Positions 42,556 through 55,187 of a stretch of DNA of 64,000 nt are shown here, piece by piece. Position 1 is the first letter of the stretch, and each line of letters begins with the position of its first letter. Under the pieces are notes generated by a model that worked only from the letters and a program-made list of their open reading frames with translations, made no database searches and was not told where the DNA came from. A program made the position numbers and the translations under genes. Source of the DNA: Euzebya rosea (GTDB lineage Bacteria > Actinomycetota > Nitriliruptoria > Euzebyales > Euzebyaceae); contig NZ_PGDQ01000015.1 in assembly GCF_003073135.1 (NCBI RefSeq), positions 1 through 64,000 on the forward strand, written 5' to 3'.

Positions 42556-43536
42556 GTGAGCACCATCATCAGCCTGTCCGAGGACCGCGACGGGGCGCTG
42601 GAGAAGGCGACGGAGACGCTGCAGGCCGGCTCGGTCGTCGTCCTGCCGGTCGGCGGCGTCTACGCCATCGTCGCCGACGCGTTCCGCACCGCGGCCACGC
42701 AGCGGATCTTCGCCGCGCGTCGCCGCAGCCGGGTCACACCGCTCCCGGTCCTGCTGCGGTCCGAGCGACAGGTCGGGGCGCTGGCCGGGGACGTCCCCGA
42801 CTGGGCCGACCGGCTGATGGCTGCGTACTGGCCCGGTGACCTGACCCTGGTGCTGCCCGCGACCGTCGACCTGGCCTGGGACCTGGGCAACGCCAAGGGA
42901 ACGGTGCAGCTGCGCCAGCCCGCCGATGAGTTCGTGCGTGACCTGATCGGGGCCGTGGGCCCGCTGGCGTGCACCGCCGCCAACCGGCTGTCCCAGCCGC
43001 GACCCACTACCGTGGAGGAGGCGAAGGCCCAGCTCGGCGTGCTGGTGCCGGTCTACCTCGACGGCGGCGAGCTCGACGGACGTGTGTCCACCATCGTCGA
43101 CGCAACCGGCACGTCCCCGGTCGTGCACCGCGAAGGCATCGTGCCGGAGGACCACATCCACCTGGTCGCCTCGGGCGAGCTGGAGTGGGGCGAGAAGCCC
43201 GACCCGTCGCTCCTGCCGGTCGACGCCCCGGAGGACCAGGGGGAGGAGGGGACAGCCGCCGACCACGGCACCGACGCCCCCGGAACCGGTGTGCCCGATA
43301 GCGGCGAGCCCGACGCCGATCAGGCCCATGCGAACGGGGCCGACACCGACGAGCCCGGCATCGACGAGCTCGGCATCGACGAGCCCAACATCGACGAGCC
43401 CAACATCGAGGAGATCGACGACGCAGCCGTCACGGTCGAGTCACCCGAGGTCGAGTCACCCGAGGTCGAGTCCCCGGCGAACGCGACGCACGGAGGCGAG
43501 GCGCACGACGACCGCCCGGAGCCTCCATCCTCCTAG
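42556..43536 (+). CDS. Sua5/YciO/YrdC-type threonylcarbamoyl-AMP synthase with acidic tail
   Basis: 326 residues. The Sua5/YrdC domain (about 10-205) includes GGVYAIVADAFRTAATQRIFAARRRSRVTPLPVLL (the K/R-x-R...P-L region), YWPGDLTLVLP, and VSTIVDATGTSPVVHREG. It would form threonylcarbamoyl-AMP for tRNA t6A. Residues 210-326 are a disordered acidic tail with DEPGIDELGIDEPNIDEPNI and VESPEVESPEVES repeats. The GTG at 42556 follows a CATCCT box at 7 bases. It ends overlapping a convergent SDR gene by four bases. Confidence 0.9.
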   Translation: MSTIISLSEDRDGALEKATETLQAGSVVVLPVGGVYAIVADAFRTAATQRIFAARRRSRVTPLPVLLRSERQVGALAGDVPDWADRLMAAYWPGDLTLVLPATVDLAWDLGNAKGTVQLRQPADEFVRDLIGAVGPLACTAANRLSQPRPTTVEEAKAQLGVLVPVYLDGGELDGRVSTIVDATGTSPVVHREGIVPEDHIHLVASGELEWGEKPDPSLLPVDAPEDQGEEGTAADHGTDAPGTGVPDSGEPDADQAHANGADTDEPGIDELGIDEPNIDEPNIEEIDDAAVTVESPEVESPEVESPANATHGGEAHDDRPEPPSS

Positions 43537-44297
43537 TCCTCGGCCACCGCCTTCCGGTAGGCCTCGTCGCTCTGGTTCGTCGGCACCAGGGCGATCTCGA
43601 CCGTCCCGACCGACGCGGGGGCGGTCACGGCGTGCAGGACGGCCGCGGCCACGTCCTCGACCTGCATCCCGACCGACTTGGCGAGCGTGCGGTACCGATC
43701 GATGACCGCCGAGTCCGGCTGGTCGTCGAAGATCTCCGTCGCCACGAAGCCGGGTGACACCGTGGTCACACGTACGCCGGACTCCTGCAGCTCCATGCGC
43801 AGGGCCTCGCTGATGGCGTGGACCGCGAACTTCGTGGCGGAGTAGACGCCACCCTCCGCCGCCGGAATTCGCCGTCCGGACATCGAGGAGATGTTGACGA
43901 TCGACCCGCCGCCGTCGGCCCTCAAGGCCGGCATCGCCGCCTGGGTGACCTCCAGCAGGCCGAGCACGTTGACGTCGAACATGGCCCGCCAGTCCGCCGG
44001 GTCGGTCTCGCCGATCAGCCCCATCCGTGCGATACCCGCCGAGTTCACCAGCACGTCCAGTCCACCCAGCCCCTCCACCGCCGTGGCGACCAGGCCAGCC
44101 GCACCGCCGGCAGTCACGTCACCCACCACCGGCACGACCCCGTGGGACGCCGACAGGGACTCCAGCCGCTCTGCTCGACGCGCCAGGCCAGCCACGGTCG
44201 CGCCGGCCTCGGCGCACGCCACCGCCACCGCGCGGCCGATGCCCGAGGACGCACCGGTGACGAGGACGCGCTGGCCGGCCAGGGACGAGTTGCTCAT
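43533..44297 (-). CDS. Short-chain dehydrogenase/reductase
   Basis: 254 residues of the classical SDR type: VLVTGASSGIGRAVAVACAEAG (nucleotide loop, about 11-32), NSAGIARMG, the serine in IVNISSMSGRRIP, and Y-x3-K in VYSATKFAVHAI. NADPH preference is suggested by the ARRAERL stretch. The ATG at 44297 follows GGAG. It lies on the opposite strand between the Sua5-family gene and rpiB, interrupting the conserved block. The substrate is unknown. Confidence 0.92.
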   Translation of the reverse strand: MSNSSLAGQRVLVTGASSGIGRAVAVACAEAGATVAGLARRAERLESLSASHGVVPVVGDVTAGGAAGLVATAVEGLGGLDVLVNSAGIARMGLIGETDPADWRAMFDVNVLGLLEVTQAAMPALRADGGGSIVNISSMSGRRIPAAEGGVYSATKFAVHAISEALRMELQESGVRVTTVSPGFVATEIFDDQPDSAVIDRYRTLAKSVGMQVEDVAAAVLHAVTAPASVGTVEIALVPTNQSDEAYRKAVAED

Positions 44298-44357
44298 GTG
44301 GGACTCCGATGTGATCGGGGGCGACGACGGGGCAGGCCACCCTAGACCCCGGGCCGG

Positions 44358-44363
44358 TATCGT
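44358..44363 (+). promoter_or_regulatory. -10 box of rpiB
   Basis: TATCGT stands 7 bases before the ATG at 44371. Confidence 0.45.
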
Positions 44364-44370
44364 CCCCTCC

Positions 44371-44820
44371 ATGCGCATCGCCATCGGGGCCGACCACGCC
44401 GGCTACGACCTCAAGGAACACCTCAAGACGACCCTCGCGGCCCTCGGGCACGAGGTCGACGACCACGGCACCGACTCCGCCGAACGCGTCGACTACCCGC
44501 CGATCATGGCTTCCGTCGGCCGGGCAGTTGCCAGCGGCGACGCCGACCGCGGGATCGTCCTCGGCGGGTCCGGCCAGGGCGAGCAGATCGCCGCCAACAA
44601 GGTCGACGGCATCCGCGCCGCCCTGTGCAACGACATCTGGACCGCCCGGCTGTCCCGCGAGCACAACGACGCCAACGTCATCGCGATGGGTGCCCGGGTC
44701 GTCACCCCGCACATGGCCGACGAGATCCTCGAGCTGTGGCTGACCACGGACTTCGAGGGCGGTCGCCACCAGGCCCGCATCGACAAGATCGCCGATATCG
44801 AGCGCGGCGACGCCAGCTAG
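44371..44820 (+). CDS. rpiB: Ribose-5-phosphate isomerase B
   Basis: 149 residues of the RpiB/LacAB family: IAIGADHAGYDLKEHLKTTL at the N-terminus, YPPIMASVGRAVASGDADRGIVLGGSGQGEQIAANKVDGIRAALC (with the active-site GSGQG; position-65-type Cys replaced by Gly as in mycobacterial enzymes), and SREHNDANVIAMGARV. It interconverts ribose and ribulose 5-phosphate. glyA follows after 60 bp. Confidence 0.96.
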   Translation: MRIAIGADHAGYDLKEHLKTTLAALGHEVDDHGTDSAERVDYPPIMASVGRAVASGDADRGIVLGGSGQGEQIAANKVDGIRAALCNDIWTARLSREHNDANVIAMGARVVTPHMADEILELWLTTDFEGGRHQARIDKIADIERGDAS

Positions 44821-44867
44821 GCACGCACGGCGGGGGAGTGGCCTCGAACTGGCAGGCGGCACGGCGG

Positions 44868-44873
44868 TACCCT
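44868..44873 (+). promoter_or_regulatory. -10 box of glyA
   Basis: TACCCT stands 7 bases before the ATG at 44881. Confidence 0.45.
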
Positions 44874-44880
44874 GCTCGGC

Positions 44881-46149
44881 ATGACCTACTACGGCCCCGA
44901 CTGGGCGCAGCTGGAAGCACAGGACCCGGAGATCGCCGAGGCGATCACCAGCGAGCTGAACCGCCAGCGCACCCACCTGCAGCTGATCGCGTCGGAGAAC
45001 CTGACCTCGCCGGCGGTCCTCGCCGCGCAGGGCAGCGTCCTGACGAACAAGTACGCCGAGGGGTATCCGGGCAAGCGGTACTACGGCGGCTGCGAGTTCG
45101 TCGACGTCGCCGAGTCCCTCGCGATCGAGCGGGCCAAGGAGCTCTTCGGGGCCGACCACGCCAACGTGCAGCCCCACGCGGGCGCCCAGGCCAACATGGC
45201 CGCCACGTTCGCCCTCGGCGTCGAGCACGGGGACACCGTCCTCGCCATGTCGCTGCCCCACGGTGGCCACCTGACCCACGGCTCGAAGGTCAACTACAGC
45301 GGCAAGTGGTTCGACATCGCCGCCTACGGCGTGCGTGAGTCCGACCAGATCATCGACATGGACGAGGTGCGCGCGATCGCCCTCGAGCGTCGTCCCAAGC
45401 TGATCATCGCCGGCGCCACGGCCTACCCCCGCCACTGGGACTTCGCCGGCTTCCGCGCGATCGCCGACGAGGTCGGCGCGGCCTTCATGGTCGACGCGGC
45501 CCACTTCGCCGGTCTCGTCGCCGGTGGGGCCCACCCCTCACCGGTGCCCCATGCCGACGTCACGACCTTCACCAACCACAAGACCCTGCGCGGCCCCCGC
45601 GGCGGCACCATCCTCGCCAAGGAGGCGTTCGCCAAGGCCGTCGACAAGGCCGTCTTCCCGATGATGCAGGGCGGACCGCTCGAGCACGTCATCGCCGCCA
45701 AGGCCGTCTCCTTCAAGGAGGCCATGCAGCCGTCCTTCGCCGAGTACGCCGCCAACGTGGTCGCCAACGCCCGTGCACTGGCCGCAGCGCTCGAGGACCA
45801 CGGTGTCCGGATCGTCTCCGGCGGCACCGACATCCACTACCTGCTCGCGGACCTGCAGAGCCTGGACATCACCGGCGCCGACGCCGAGGCCCGCTGCGAC
45901 GCGGCCGGGATCACGCTGAACAAGAACGCCATCCCGTTCGACCCGCGGCCCCCGATGGTCGCCTCCGGCATTCGCGTCGGCACCGCCGCCGCGACCACGG
46001 TCGGCATGGGCACCGAGGAGATGGCCCAGATCGCCGGGTTCATCGTCCGGGTGCTCAAGGACGAGGGCGAGGTCGACACCGTCCGCAAGGAGGTCGCCGA
46101 GCTGTCGGCGAACTTCCCGGCCTACCCCGCGCCCGCCAGCCAGGCGTAG
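44881..46149 (+). CDS. glyA: Serine hydroxymethyltransferase
   Basis: 422 residues, a PLP enzyme that moves the serine one-carbon unit to tetrahydrofolate and makes glycine. [46 protein letters not shown] is the N-terminal signature. PLP Lys234 lies in [39 protein letters not shown] and [14 protein letters not shown] complete the pattern. It is probably expressed from its own promoter after rpiB. Confidence 0.98.
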   Translation: MTYYGPDWAQLEAQDPEIAEAITSELNRQRTHLQLIASENLTSPAVLAAQGSVLTNKYAEGYPGKRYYGGCEFVDVAESLAIERAKELFGADHANVQPHAGAQANMAATFALGVEHGDTVLAMSLPHGGHLTHGSKVNYSGKWFDIAAYGVRESDQIIDMDEVRAIALERRPKLIIAGATAYPRHWDFAGFRAIADEVGAAFMVDAAHFAGLVAGGAHPSPVPHADVTTFTNHKTLRGPRGGTILAKEAFAKAVDKAVFPMMQGGPLEHVIAAKAVSFKEAMQPSFAEYAANVVANARALAAALEDHGVRIVSGGTDIHYLLADLQSLDITGADAEARCDAAGITLNKNAIPFDPRPPMVASGIRVGTAAATTVGMGTEEMAQIAGFIVRVLKDEGEVDTVRKEVAELSANFPAYPAPASQA

Positions 46150-46226
46150 GCCCCACCCAGGCGCAGGACCCCGCAGACCCAGCCGGACACAGGACGTCGG
46201 CCCGCGGGCCGGGCGGCCATCCCCAC

Positions 46227-46250
46227 GCGCACCGGTTCCGGCCGGTGCGC
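46227..46250. terminator. Hairpin between glyA and the wecA-type gene
   Basis: GCGCACCGG pairs with CCGGTGCGC around a 6-base loop, 78 bp after the glyA stop and 20 bp before the next start. It could also be regulatory in the leader of the next gene. Confidence 0.55.
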
Positions 46251-46270
46251 GGTAGCGTCGAGGCCCACCG

Positions 46271-47437
46271 ATGGATCAGGCATTCCTCGACAACCTGCTG
46301 ATCGCCGTTGCCAGCCTGCTGGTGACGGTCCTGGCCACGCCCGTGGTGAAGCGGATCGCCCACGCCGTGGGGGCGGTGAAGGACCCGGGGGACCGGCACA
46401 TCCACTCCACACCCACCCCGGAGCTGGGCGGCCTGGCGATGCTCGCCGGGGTGATGGGGGCCTTCGCGCTGGCCAACGGCCTGGGCACCTTCGACCAGCT
46501 GTTCCGCACGACGTCGGAGCCCGAGGCCATCCTCCTCGCCGCCCTCGTCATCGTCTACGTCGGCGTGATCGACGACACGAGGGGACTGACGCCGGCCGCC
46601 AAGCTGGCCGGCCAGATCCTCGCCGCGGGCACCCTCGTGCTGTTCGGCGTGACGCTGCGGTTCGTCTACATCCCCTTCGGCGGCGGCAACATCGTGTCGC
46701 TGTCGCCCGACGCCGCCGCCCTCCTGACCATCATCCTCGTCGTGGCGATGATCAACGCCGTCAACCTCGTGGACGGCCTGGACGGCCTTGCCGCCGGCAT
46801 CGTCGCCATCGCGGCCATGGCGCTGTTCGCCTACGCCGAGCTCGGCCCGGTCCCCGTGGCCTCCGCCACCTCCGCGGCAGGGCTGGTGCTCGCCGCCGTG
46901 GTCGGCGCGTGCGTGGGCTTCCTGTTCTTCAACTTCAACCCGGCGTCGATCTTCATGGGCGACACCGGCGCGATGCTGCTCGGCCTGCTGATGGGCGCGG
47001 CAGGCGTCAGCGCGATCGGCAACCTCACCGCGCCGACGTCCACGGACTTCTTCGCCGTGTCGGTCCCGGCCCTCATCCCGGCGCTCGTCCTGGCCGTGCC
47101 GTTCATCGACACGGTGCTGGCGATCATCAGGCGCGTGAGCAGCGGCCAGTCGATCGCCGCGGCGGACAAGAAGCACCTCCACCACCGCCTTCTCGAGCTC
47201 GGCCACAGCCAGCGTCGGGCCGTCCTGGTGCTCTACAGCAGCTCGGCCCTGCTGGCCGCTGCGGTGGTCGGTCCGTCCCTAGGCGATCCGACCCTCGTGC
47301 TGTCGGTGACCGGCGGGCTGTTCATTCTGCTCGTCTCGGCCCTCCTCGTGCAGGGTTGGCGGACGAATCGTCGCGAGAAGGCGGTCGAGCGGGGGTACAA
47401 CGTCCGTCGCCACCCGGGCGCCAGCGGTCCCCGGTAG
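46271..47437 (+). CDS. wecA: Undecaprenyl-phosphate N-acetylglucosaminyl 1-phosphate transferase (MraY/WecA family)
   Basis: 388 residues, polytopic, with about ten membrane helices. Motifs: KDPGDRHIHSTPTPELGGLAM, the Asp pair IDDTRGLTPAAKLAGQ, NAVNLVDGLDGLAAG, NFNPASIFMGDTGA and the cytosolic DKKHLHHRLLELGHSQR. This is the sequence pattern of WecA/TagO, which starts cell-wall linkage-unit or arabinogalactan-type polymers, rather than MraY. In Mycobacterium the same position upstream of atp genes holds wecA (rfe). Confidence 0.92.
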   Translation: MDQAFLDNLLIAVASLLVTVLATPVVKRIAHAVGAVKDPGDRHIHSTPTPELGGLAMLAGVMGAFALANGLGTFDQLFRTTSEPEAILLAALVIVYVGVIDDTRGLTPAAKLAGQILAAGTLVLFGVTLRFVYIPFGGGNIVSLSPDAAALLTIILVVAMINAVNLVDGLDGLAAGIVAIAAMALFAYAELGPVPVASATSAAGLVLAAVVGACVGFLFFNFNPASIFMGDTGAMLLGLLMGAAGVSAIGNLTAPTSTDFFAVSVPALIPALVLAVPFIDTVLAIIRRVSSGQSIAAADKKHLHHRLLELGHSQRRAVLVLYSSSALLAAAVVGPSLGDPTLVLSVTGGLFILLVSALLVQGWRTNRREKAVERGYNVRRHPGASGPR

Positions 47438-47456
47438 GCTGCTCGGGCCGTACCAT

Positions 47457-47485
47457 TTGCCCGTCCGCGGAAGCTTGTGTATGTT
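47457..47485 (+). promoter_or_regulatory. Vegetative promoter of the ATP synthase operon
   Basis: TTGCCC (47457-47462), a 17-base spacer, and TATGTT (47480-47485), predicting a start near 47492 and a leader of about 70 bases. Confidence 0.75.
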
Positions 47486-47495
47486 TTCACAAGCT
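47472..47495. promoter_or_regulatory. Perfect inverted repeat over the atp -10 box
   Basis: AGCTTGTG-N8-CACAAGCT: two 8-bp perfect inverted arms with the -10 hexamer filling the 8-base centre. This is the placement of a repressor or activator operator. No G/C-rich stem or T-tract makes it look like a terminator. Confidence 0.6.
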
Positions 47496-47563
47496 CGAGG
47501 ACGGGCGGTTCCAACGGACCCCCCGGACCGGGCCGGTCAACGACGACCTGGAAGGCAATCACC

Positions 47564-47839
47564 ATGAGCGGATCACCTCTCGATGCCCTCGGGTCGGCCA
47601 AGGCCGACAAGTCCTTCGCATACACCGCCGACCTCCTGGCAGCAATCTTCACCTGGGGTGGAATCGGATTCCTGATCGACCGCTTGGTCGGAACGGAACC
47701 CGTGTTCATGGTCGTCGGCTTCGTCATCGGCAACATCGCCGGCATCTACCTGCTATACATCCGTGCCAAGCAGGCAGACGCTGCGGACGCGTCGATGGCC
47801 GCCCGCTCCGAAGAGGGCACCACTCCACGCAGTCGCTGA
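47564..47839 (+). CDS. AtpZ/AtpI-like small membrane protein
   Basis: 91 residues with two membrane helices: YTADLLAAIFTWGGIGFLIDRLVG and VFMVVGFVIGNIAGIYLLYIRAKQ. This matches the AtpZ/AtpI assembly-factor type found first in many atp operons, with GGIGFLIDRLVGTEPVFMVVGFVIGNIAG as the family hairpin. GAAGG sits about 10 bases before the ATG. It is the first gene after the atp promoter. Confidence 0.85.
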   Translation: MSGSPLDALGSAKADKSFAYTADLLAAIFTWGGIGFLIDRLVGTEPVFMVVGFVIGNIAGIYLLYIRAKQADAADASMAARSEEGTTPRSR

Positions 47840-47890
47840 GCCACGCACGTCGCCGCTACACCCAACGCACCGAACAGGCCCCCTCGTCCG

Positions 47891-48343
47891 ATGCCCATCT
47901 TCACTCCCAACCATGCTCCCGAGCAGTCGCTGGCCGTTGCCGGCGTGCTCGGTGCGTGCGCTGTGGCCGTGATCGGGACGGTCGTCGCGGGTCTCCTCGA
48001 CGGTGCCGAGGCCGGCGTGGCCGTCGGGTTCGGCGCCGCGCTGGTCGCGGTGCTCTCGGTCGTCGCGATGCCGCTGTACAAGCGTGGGGCGAAGGCGGGT
48101 AACGACATGGTGGTTGCCATGTCCTTGGCGGCACTCGGCCTGCGCGGCATGGTCGCGCTGGTCGTCCTGGTGCTCGTCGCCCAGCTGGGCCTGCTCCCCA
48201 TGAACTCCTTCGCGATCGGCCTGGCCCTCGGCCTGGTCGGTGCGCTGGTGGCCGAGATCGTCGCCGCCGCCCGCGACCCCCGATTCTTCTGGTTGTCCAT
48301 CCCTTCGACCCCACACAGTGACACCGAAAGGCAGCTCACGTGA
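47891..48343 (+). CDS. ATP synthase protein I-like membrane protein
   Basis: 150 residues with four hydrophobic segments: LAVAGVLGACAVAVIGTVVAGLL, AVGFGAALVAVLSVVAM, GMVALVVLVLVAQLGLL and AIGLALGLVGALVAEIVAAA. The topology and place before atpB match AtpI-like proteins (Rv1303-type in Mycobacterium), thought to help c-ring assembly or cation handling. Its stop overlaps the GTG of atpB by four bases. Confidence 0.75.
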   Translation: MPIFTPNHAPEQSLAVAGVLGACAVAVIGTVVAGLLDGAEAGVAVGFGAALVAVLSVVAMPLYKRGAKAGNDMVVAMSLAALGLRGMVALVVLVLVAQLGLLPMNSFAIGLALGLVGALVAEIVAAARDPRFFWLSIPSTPHSDTERQLT

Positions 48344-49161
48344 ACCTCATCCTCGCAGCCGATGCCCACCCGTACGGTGGCAGCTTCGGTGTCCCACCCG
48401 CGGGCGAGATCTTCAACCTGCCGGCGCTGTTCGAGATCGGCGGCCTGGAGATCACCCGTACCTGGCTGATCATCCTCTTCAGCCTGATCTTCGCCTCGGT
48501 CTTCATGCTGATGGCCCTCGGCAACCCCAAGGTCGTGCCGAACAAGCTGCAGGCCGCTGGCGAGTCGGTGGTCGAGTTCGTCCGTGACGGCATCGCCGTG
48601 GACATCATCGGCCCGGAGGGCAAGAAGTTCGCGCCCTTCCTGACCACCATCTTCCTGTTCGTGTTGTTCAACAACATGTTCAAGATCATCCCGTTCGTGA
48701 ACTTCCCGGCGACATCGCGGATCGCGATCCCGCTGATGCTGGCGCTCGTCACCCTGGTCGTCTTCGTGGCCACCGGCGTGAAGTACCAGGGCATCGGCTA
48801 CTTCAAGGAAGTTGCGTTCCCCCCGGGCGTCCCCGCCCCCGTGTACCTCCTGCTCACCCCCATCGAGCTGGTGTCCACCTTCATCCTGCGTCCGCTGACC
48901 CTGACGGTCCGGTTGTTCGCCAACATGGTCGCCGGTCACATCCTGCTGACCATCGTCTTCCTGGCGACCCACGCGTTCTTCCGGATCCCCGGCCTGATCC
49001 CCGAGGACGCCAACATCCTCGGCCTCCCCATCGGGATCCTGACCCTCCTGATCTCGCCGCTCGCGGTCGGGTTCGAGGCGTTCGTCAGCTTCCTGCAGGC
49101 CTACATCTTCGCCATCCTCGCCGCTGTCTACCTCTCCGGTGCAGTCGAGGCCCAGCACTAG
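48340..49161 (+). CDS. atpB: ATP synthase Fo subunit a
   Basis: 273 residues, integral membrane. The proton-channel helix PLTLTVRLFANMVAGHILLTI carries the essential Arg, and the C-terminal GFEAFVSFLQAYIFAILAAVYLSGA is typical. The N-terminus begins MNLILAADAHPYGG and the first membrane segment is TWLIILFSLIFASVFML. The GTG start is coupled to the AtpI-like gene. Confidence 0.97.
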   Translation: MNLILAADAHPYGGSFGVPPAGEIFNLPALFEIGGLEITRTWLIILFSLIFASVFMLMALGNPKVVPNKLQAAGESVVEFVRDGIAVDIIGPEGKKFAPFLTTIFLFVLFNNMFKIIPFVNFPATSRIAIPLMLALVTLVVFVATGVKYQGIGYFKEVAFPPGVPAPVYLLLTPIELVSTFILRPLTLTVRLFANMVAGHILLTIVFLATHAFFRIPGLIPEDANILGLPIGILTLLISPLAVGFEAFVSFLQAYIFAILAAVYLSGAVEAQH

Positions 49162-49240
49162 GACCGCTCCGGCGGTTCGGTCGGCCACCCATGGCCGATC
49201 AACGTCCAGTCAAGTTCCCGCAAGCCCGCAAATCCCCTGA

Positions 49241-49585
<345 letters not shown>

Positions 49586-49596
49586 GGGAGGGCACC

Positions 49597-50139
49597 ATGC
49601 CGATCCCCATGCTCGTCCTGGCCACCGAGGCCGGTGTCGACACCGAGCTGCAGCTGCTGCCGGCGATCCCGGAGCTCATCTGGGGCTTCATCGCGTTCTC
49701 GCTGCTCTTCATCGTGATCAGCGGGCGCGTGTTCCCGCAGATGAACAAGGCGCTCGAGGAACGTCGTGCCGCCATCCAGGGTCGCATCGAGGAGGCCGAG
49801 GCCCAGCTGGCCGAGGCCGAGAAGACTCGTCGCGAGTACCAGGAGTCCCTGTCCGAGGCCCGCAACGAGGCCAACCAGATCATCGAGGACGCCAAGGCGC
49901 AGGGTGAGCGGCTCAAGGCCGACATCGTCGCCCGGGCCGAGGAAGAGGCCGCCGCCATCCGTGCGCGCGCTGCTTCCGACAGCGAGGCCGAGAAGGCCCG
50001 CGCCCTCGAGGAGCTGCGCGGTCAGGTCGCCACCCTCTCCACCGACATCGCCAGCAAGATCGTCGGTGCCGAGGTCGACCAGTCCCGTCACGACCAGCTC
50101 GTCGACAGCTTCATCTCGAAGCTCTCGACCACCAACTAG
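49597..50139 (+). CDS. atpF: ATP synthase Fo subunit b
   Basis: 180 residues: one N-terminal membrane helix (ELIWGFIAFSLLFIVISGRVFPQM, about 25-48) and a long charged coiled coil (RRAAIQGRIEEAEAQLAEAEKTRREYQESLSEARNEANQIIEDAKAQGERLKADIVARAEEEAAAIRARA). It forms the peripheral stalk. There is no fusion to the delta subunit, unlike Mycobacterium. GGGAGG lies upstream of the ATG. Confidence 0.97.
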   Translation: MPIPMLVLATEAGVDTELQLLPAIPELIWGFIAFSLLFIVISGRVFPQMNKALEERRAAIQGRIEEAEAQLAEAEKTRREYQESLSEARNEANQIIEDAKAQGERLKADIVARAEEEAAAIRARAASDSEAEKARALEELRGQVATLSTDIASKIVGAEVDQSRHDQLVDSFISKLSTTN

Positions 50140-50150
50140 AAGGAAGTCCG

Positions 50151-50684
50151 ATGGCTGACGACATCGCCACCGCATACGGTCGCGCGGTCGTGGAGATCGG
50201 CCGCGCCGAGGGCGCGGCCGACCGGGTCGTCGACGAGCTGTACGAGTTCGCTCGTACCGTCGACGGCAACGCCGACCTGCGCAGCACCCTGACCGACAGC
50301 AGCGTGCCCCTCGAGGCCCGCCGCAACGCGATCACCGAGGCGCTCCAGCGTGCGCACCCCGGCACGATCGCGGTCGTGCAGATGCTGTTGTCGGCCGACC
50401 GGATCCGCCACGTCTCCGACATCGCGTCGGCGGCCACCAACCTGTCCGCGGAGTCCCGCGGCGCGTCGGTCGCCGTCGTCCACAGCGCCAAGCCGTTGGG
50501 CGAGGCCCAGCGCCAGGCGCTGGCCACCGCGCTCAGCGCACGAGCCGGCCAGCCGGTCGAGCTCAAGGTCACCGTCGACGAGGACCTGCTGGGCGGCATC
50601 GTTGTGCAGCTCGGGGACACCGTCATCGACGGCTCCGTCCTGCGTCAGCTCACCCAGCTGAAGTCGGCCCTGGTCACCGCCTGA
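50151..50684 (+). CDS. atpH: ATP synthase F1 subunit delta
   Basis: 177 residues. The N-terminal helical bundle begins [19 protein letters not shown]. The C-terminal signature [35 protein letters not shown] is clear. It links F1 to the b stalk. AGAAGGAAG precedes the ATG, 11 bp after atpF. Confidence 0.97.
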   Translation: MADDIATAYGRAVVEIGRAEGAADRVVDELYEFARTVDGNADLRSTLTDSSVPLEARRNAITEALQRAHPGTIAVVQMLLSADRIRHVSDIASAATNLSAESRGASVAVVHSAKPLGEAQRQALATALSARAGQPVELKVTVDEDLLGGIVVQLGDTVIDGSVLRQLTQLKSALVTA

Positions 50685-50733
50685 CCACCCACACCGTTCA
50701 CCCCAACACACCAAGCGTGAAAGCGACCAACCG

Positions 50734-52356
50734 ATGACTGATCTTTTCAGCGCCGACGACATCTCGGCGATCCTGAAGTCCAAGATCGATGCCTACACCC
50801 CCACGGTGACCAGCGAGCAGGTCGGTCGCGTGGTCGAGTCGGGTGACGGCATCGCCCGCGTGAGCGGTCTGCCCGGAGCGATGGCCAACGAGCTGCTCGA
50901 CTTCGGCGTGGACCACGAGGGGCGCCAGCTCCTCGGCATCGCCCTGAACCTGGACGAGACCACCATCGGTGCGGTCGTCCTGGGTGACTCCTCCAGCGTC
51001 GAGGAAGGCGACCCGGTCAAGCCGACGGGTCGCGTCCTCTCGGTCCCGGTGGGCGACGCCTACCTGGGTCGCGTCGTCGACCCGCTGGGTCGGCCGATCG
51101 ACGGCAAGGGTCCGCTGGACCCCGCCAAGCTGGACGGCCGGCGTGGCCTCGAGGTCCAGGCGGCCTCCGTGGTCGAGCGCCAGCCGGTCGGCGAGCCGCT
51201 GCAGACGGGTATCAAGGCCATCGACGCCATGACCCCCATCGGCCGCGGCCAGCGCCAGCTGATCATCGGTGACCGCCAGACCGGCAAGACCGCGGTCTGC
51301 GTCGACACGATCATCAACCAGCGCAAGAACTGGGAGTCGGGCGACCCCAAGAAGCAGGTCAAGTGCGTCTACGTCGCCATCGGCCAGAAGGGCTCGACGA
51401 TCGCTGAGGTCGTCGCCAAGCTCGAAGAGCACGGTGCGATGGATTACACGACGATCGTCGCGGCTGCCGCGTCGACGCCGGCCCCCTTCCAGTACCTGGC
51501 CCCCTACACCGGTGCGGCCATCGGCAACTACTGGATGTACAAGGGCCAGCACGCCCTCGCGGTGTACGACGACCTGTCCAAGCAGGCCGACGCGTACCGC
51601 CAGATGTCGCTGCTGCTGCGCCGCCCGCCGGGTCGTGAGGCCTACCCGGGTGACGTCTTCTACCTCCACTCCCGCCTGCTCGAGCGTGCAGCGAAGCTGT
51701 CCGACGAGCTCGGCGGTGGCTCCATGACGGCCCTGCCGATCATCGAGACCAAGGGTGGCGACGTCTCGGCGTTCATCCCGACCAACGTCATCTCCATCAC
51801 CGACGGCCAGGTCTACCTCGAGACCGACCTGTTCTTCCAGGGTGTGCGTCCCGCCATCAACGTGGGTATCTCCGTGTCCCGCGTGGGTGGGTCGGCCCAG
51901 ACCAAGCCCATGAAGAAGAACGCCGGCACCATGCGCGTGGACCTCGCGCAGTTCCGTGAGCTCGAGGCCTTCGCGCAGTTCGGTTCCGAGCTGGACAAGG
52001 CGTCCCAGCAGCAGATCGACCGTGGTCGCCGCACTGTCGAGATCCTCAAGCAGGGTCAGTACCAGCCGCAGTCGGTGGGCCAGCAGGTCCTCTCGATCTG
52101 GGCGACCGGTAACGGCTACCTCGACGACGTGCCCGTCCCCGACGTCCGTCGCTTCGAGTCCGAGCTCCTGGCCTACTTCACCAGCCGTCACCCCGACACG
52201 CTGGAGGCACTCAACAACGGCGAGTACTCCGACGAGGTCCAGTCGACCCTGAAGACCGGTGTCGAGGGCTTCAAGGCCACGTTCGTGCCCTCCGAGGTCA
52301 CCGAGGTCGAGGAGAAGGTCACGATGGAGGACCTCGACACCCTGTCGAGCAACTAG
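50734..52356 (+). CDS. atpA: ATP synthase F1 subunit alpha
   Basis: 540 residues. The beta-barrel begins near [25 protein letters not shown]. Walker A is [10 protein letters not shown], followed by [18 protein letters not shown] and [48 protein letters not shown] (the family signature), with the visiting Arg in [10 protein letters not shown]. It has the non-catalytic nucleotide sites. It starts 49 bp after atpH. Confidence 0.99.
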   Translation: MTDLFSADDISAILKSKIDAYTPTVTSEQVGRVVESGDGIARVSGLPGAMANELLDFGVDHEGRQLLGIALNLDETTIGAVVLGDSSSVEEGDPVKPTGRVLSVPVGDAYLGRVVDPLGRPIDGKGPLDPAKLDGRRGLEVQAASVVERQPVGEPLQTGIKAIDAMTPIGRGQRQLIIGDRQTGKTAVCVDTIINQRKNWESGDPKKQVKCVYVAIGQKGSTIAEVVAKLEEHGAMDYTTIVAAAASTPAPFQYLAPYTGAAIGNYWMYKGQHALAVYDDLSKQADAYRQMSLLLRRPPGREAYPGDVFYLHSRLLERAAKLSDELGGGSMTALPIIETKGGDVSAFIPTNVISITDGQVYLETDLFFQGVRPAINVGISVSRVGGSAQTKPMKKNAGTMRVDLAQFRELEAFAQFGSELDKASQQQIDRGRRTVEILKQGQYQPQSVGQQVLSIWATGNGYLDDVPVPDVRRFESELLAYFTSRHPDTLEALNNGEYSDEVQSTLKTGVEGFKATFVPSEVTEVEEKVTMEDLDTLSSN

Positions 52357-52412
52357 CGCGCGTCCCCGCGCTGCCGAGCCAGACACCCTGACCACCACCA
52401 AGGAACCGATCC

Positions 52413-55095
<2,683 letters not shown>

Positions 55096-55112
55096 GTACC
55101 GAACCACGCACG

Positions 55113-55139
55113 ACGCCCGCCCCTTCCGGGGGCGGGCGT
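55113..55139 (+). terminator. Terminator of the ATP synthase operon
   Basis: ACGCCCGCCCC pairs with GGGGCGGGCGT around a 5-base loop and is followed by TCGTCGTT. Confidence 0.85.
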
Positions 55140-55187
55140 TCGTCGTTGCGTGGGGCGGCCGCCCGAAGTGCGGCGGGTCGAGTCCGG

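Noticed and set aside
47472-47495. AGCTTGTG/CACAAGCT dyad as the terminator of the wecA-type gene
   Set aside because: It overlaps a good -10 box, the stem is not GC-rich and no T-tract follows, so an operator is more likely.
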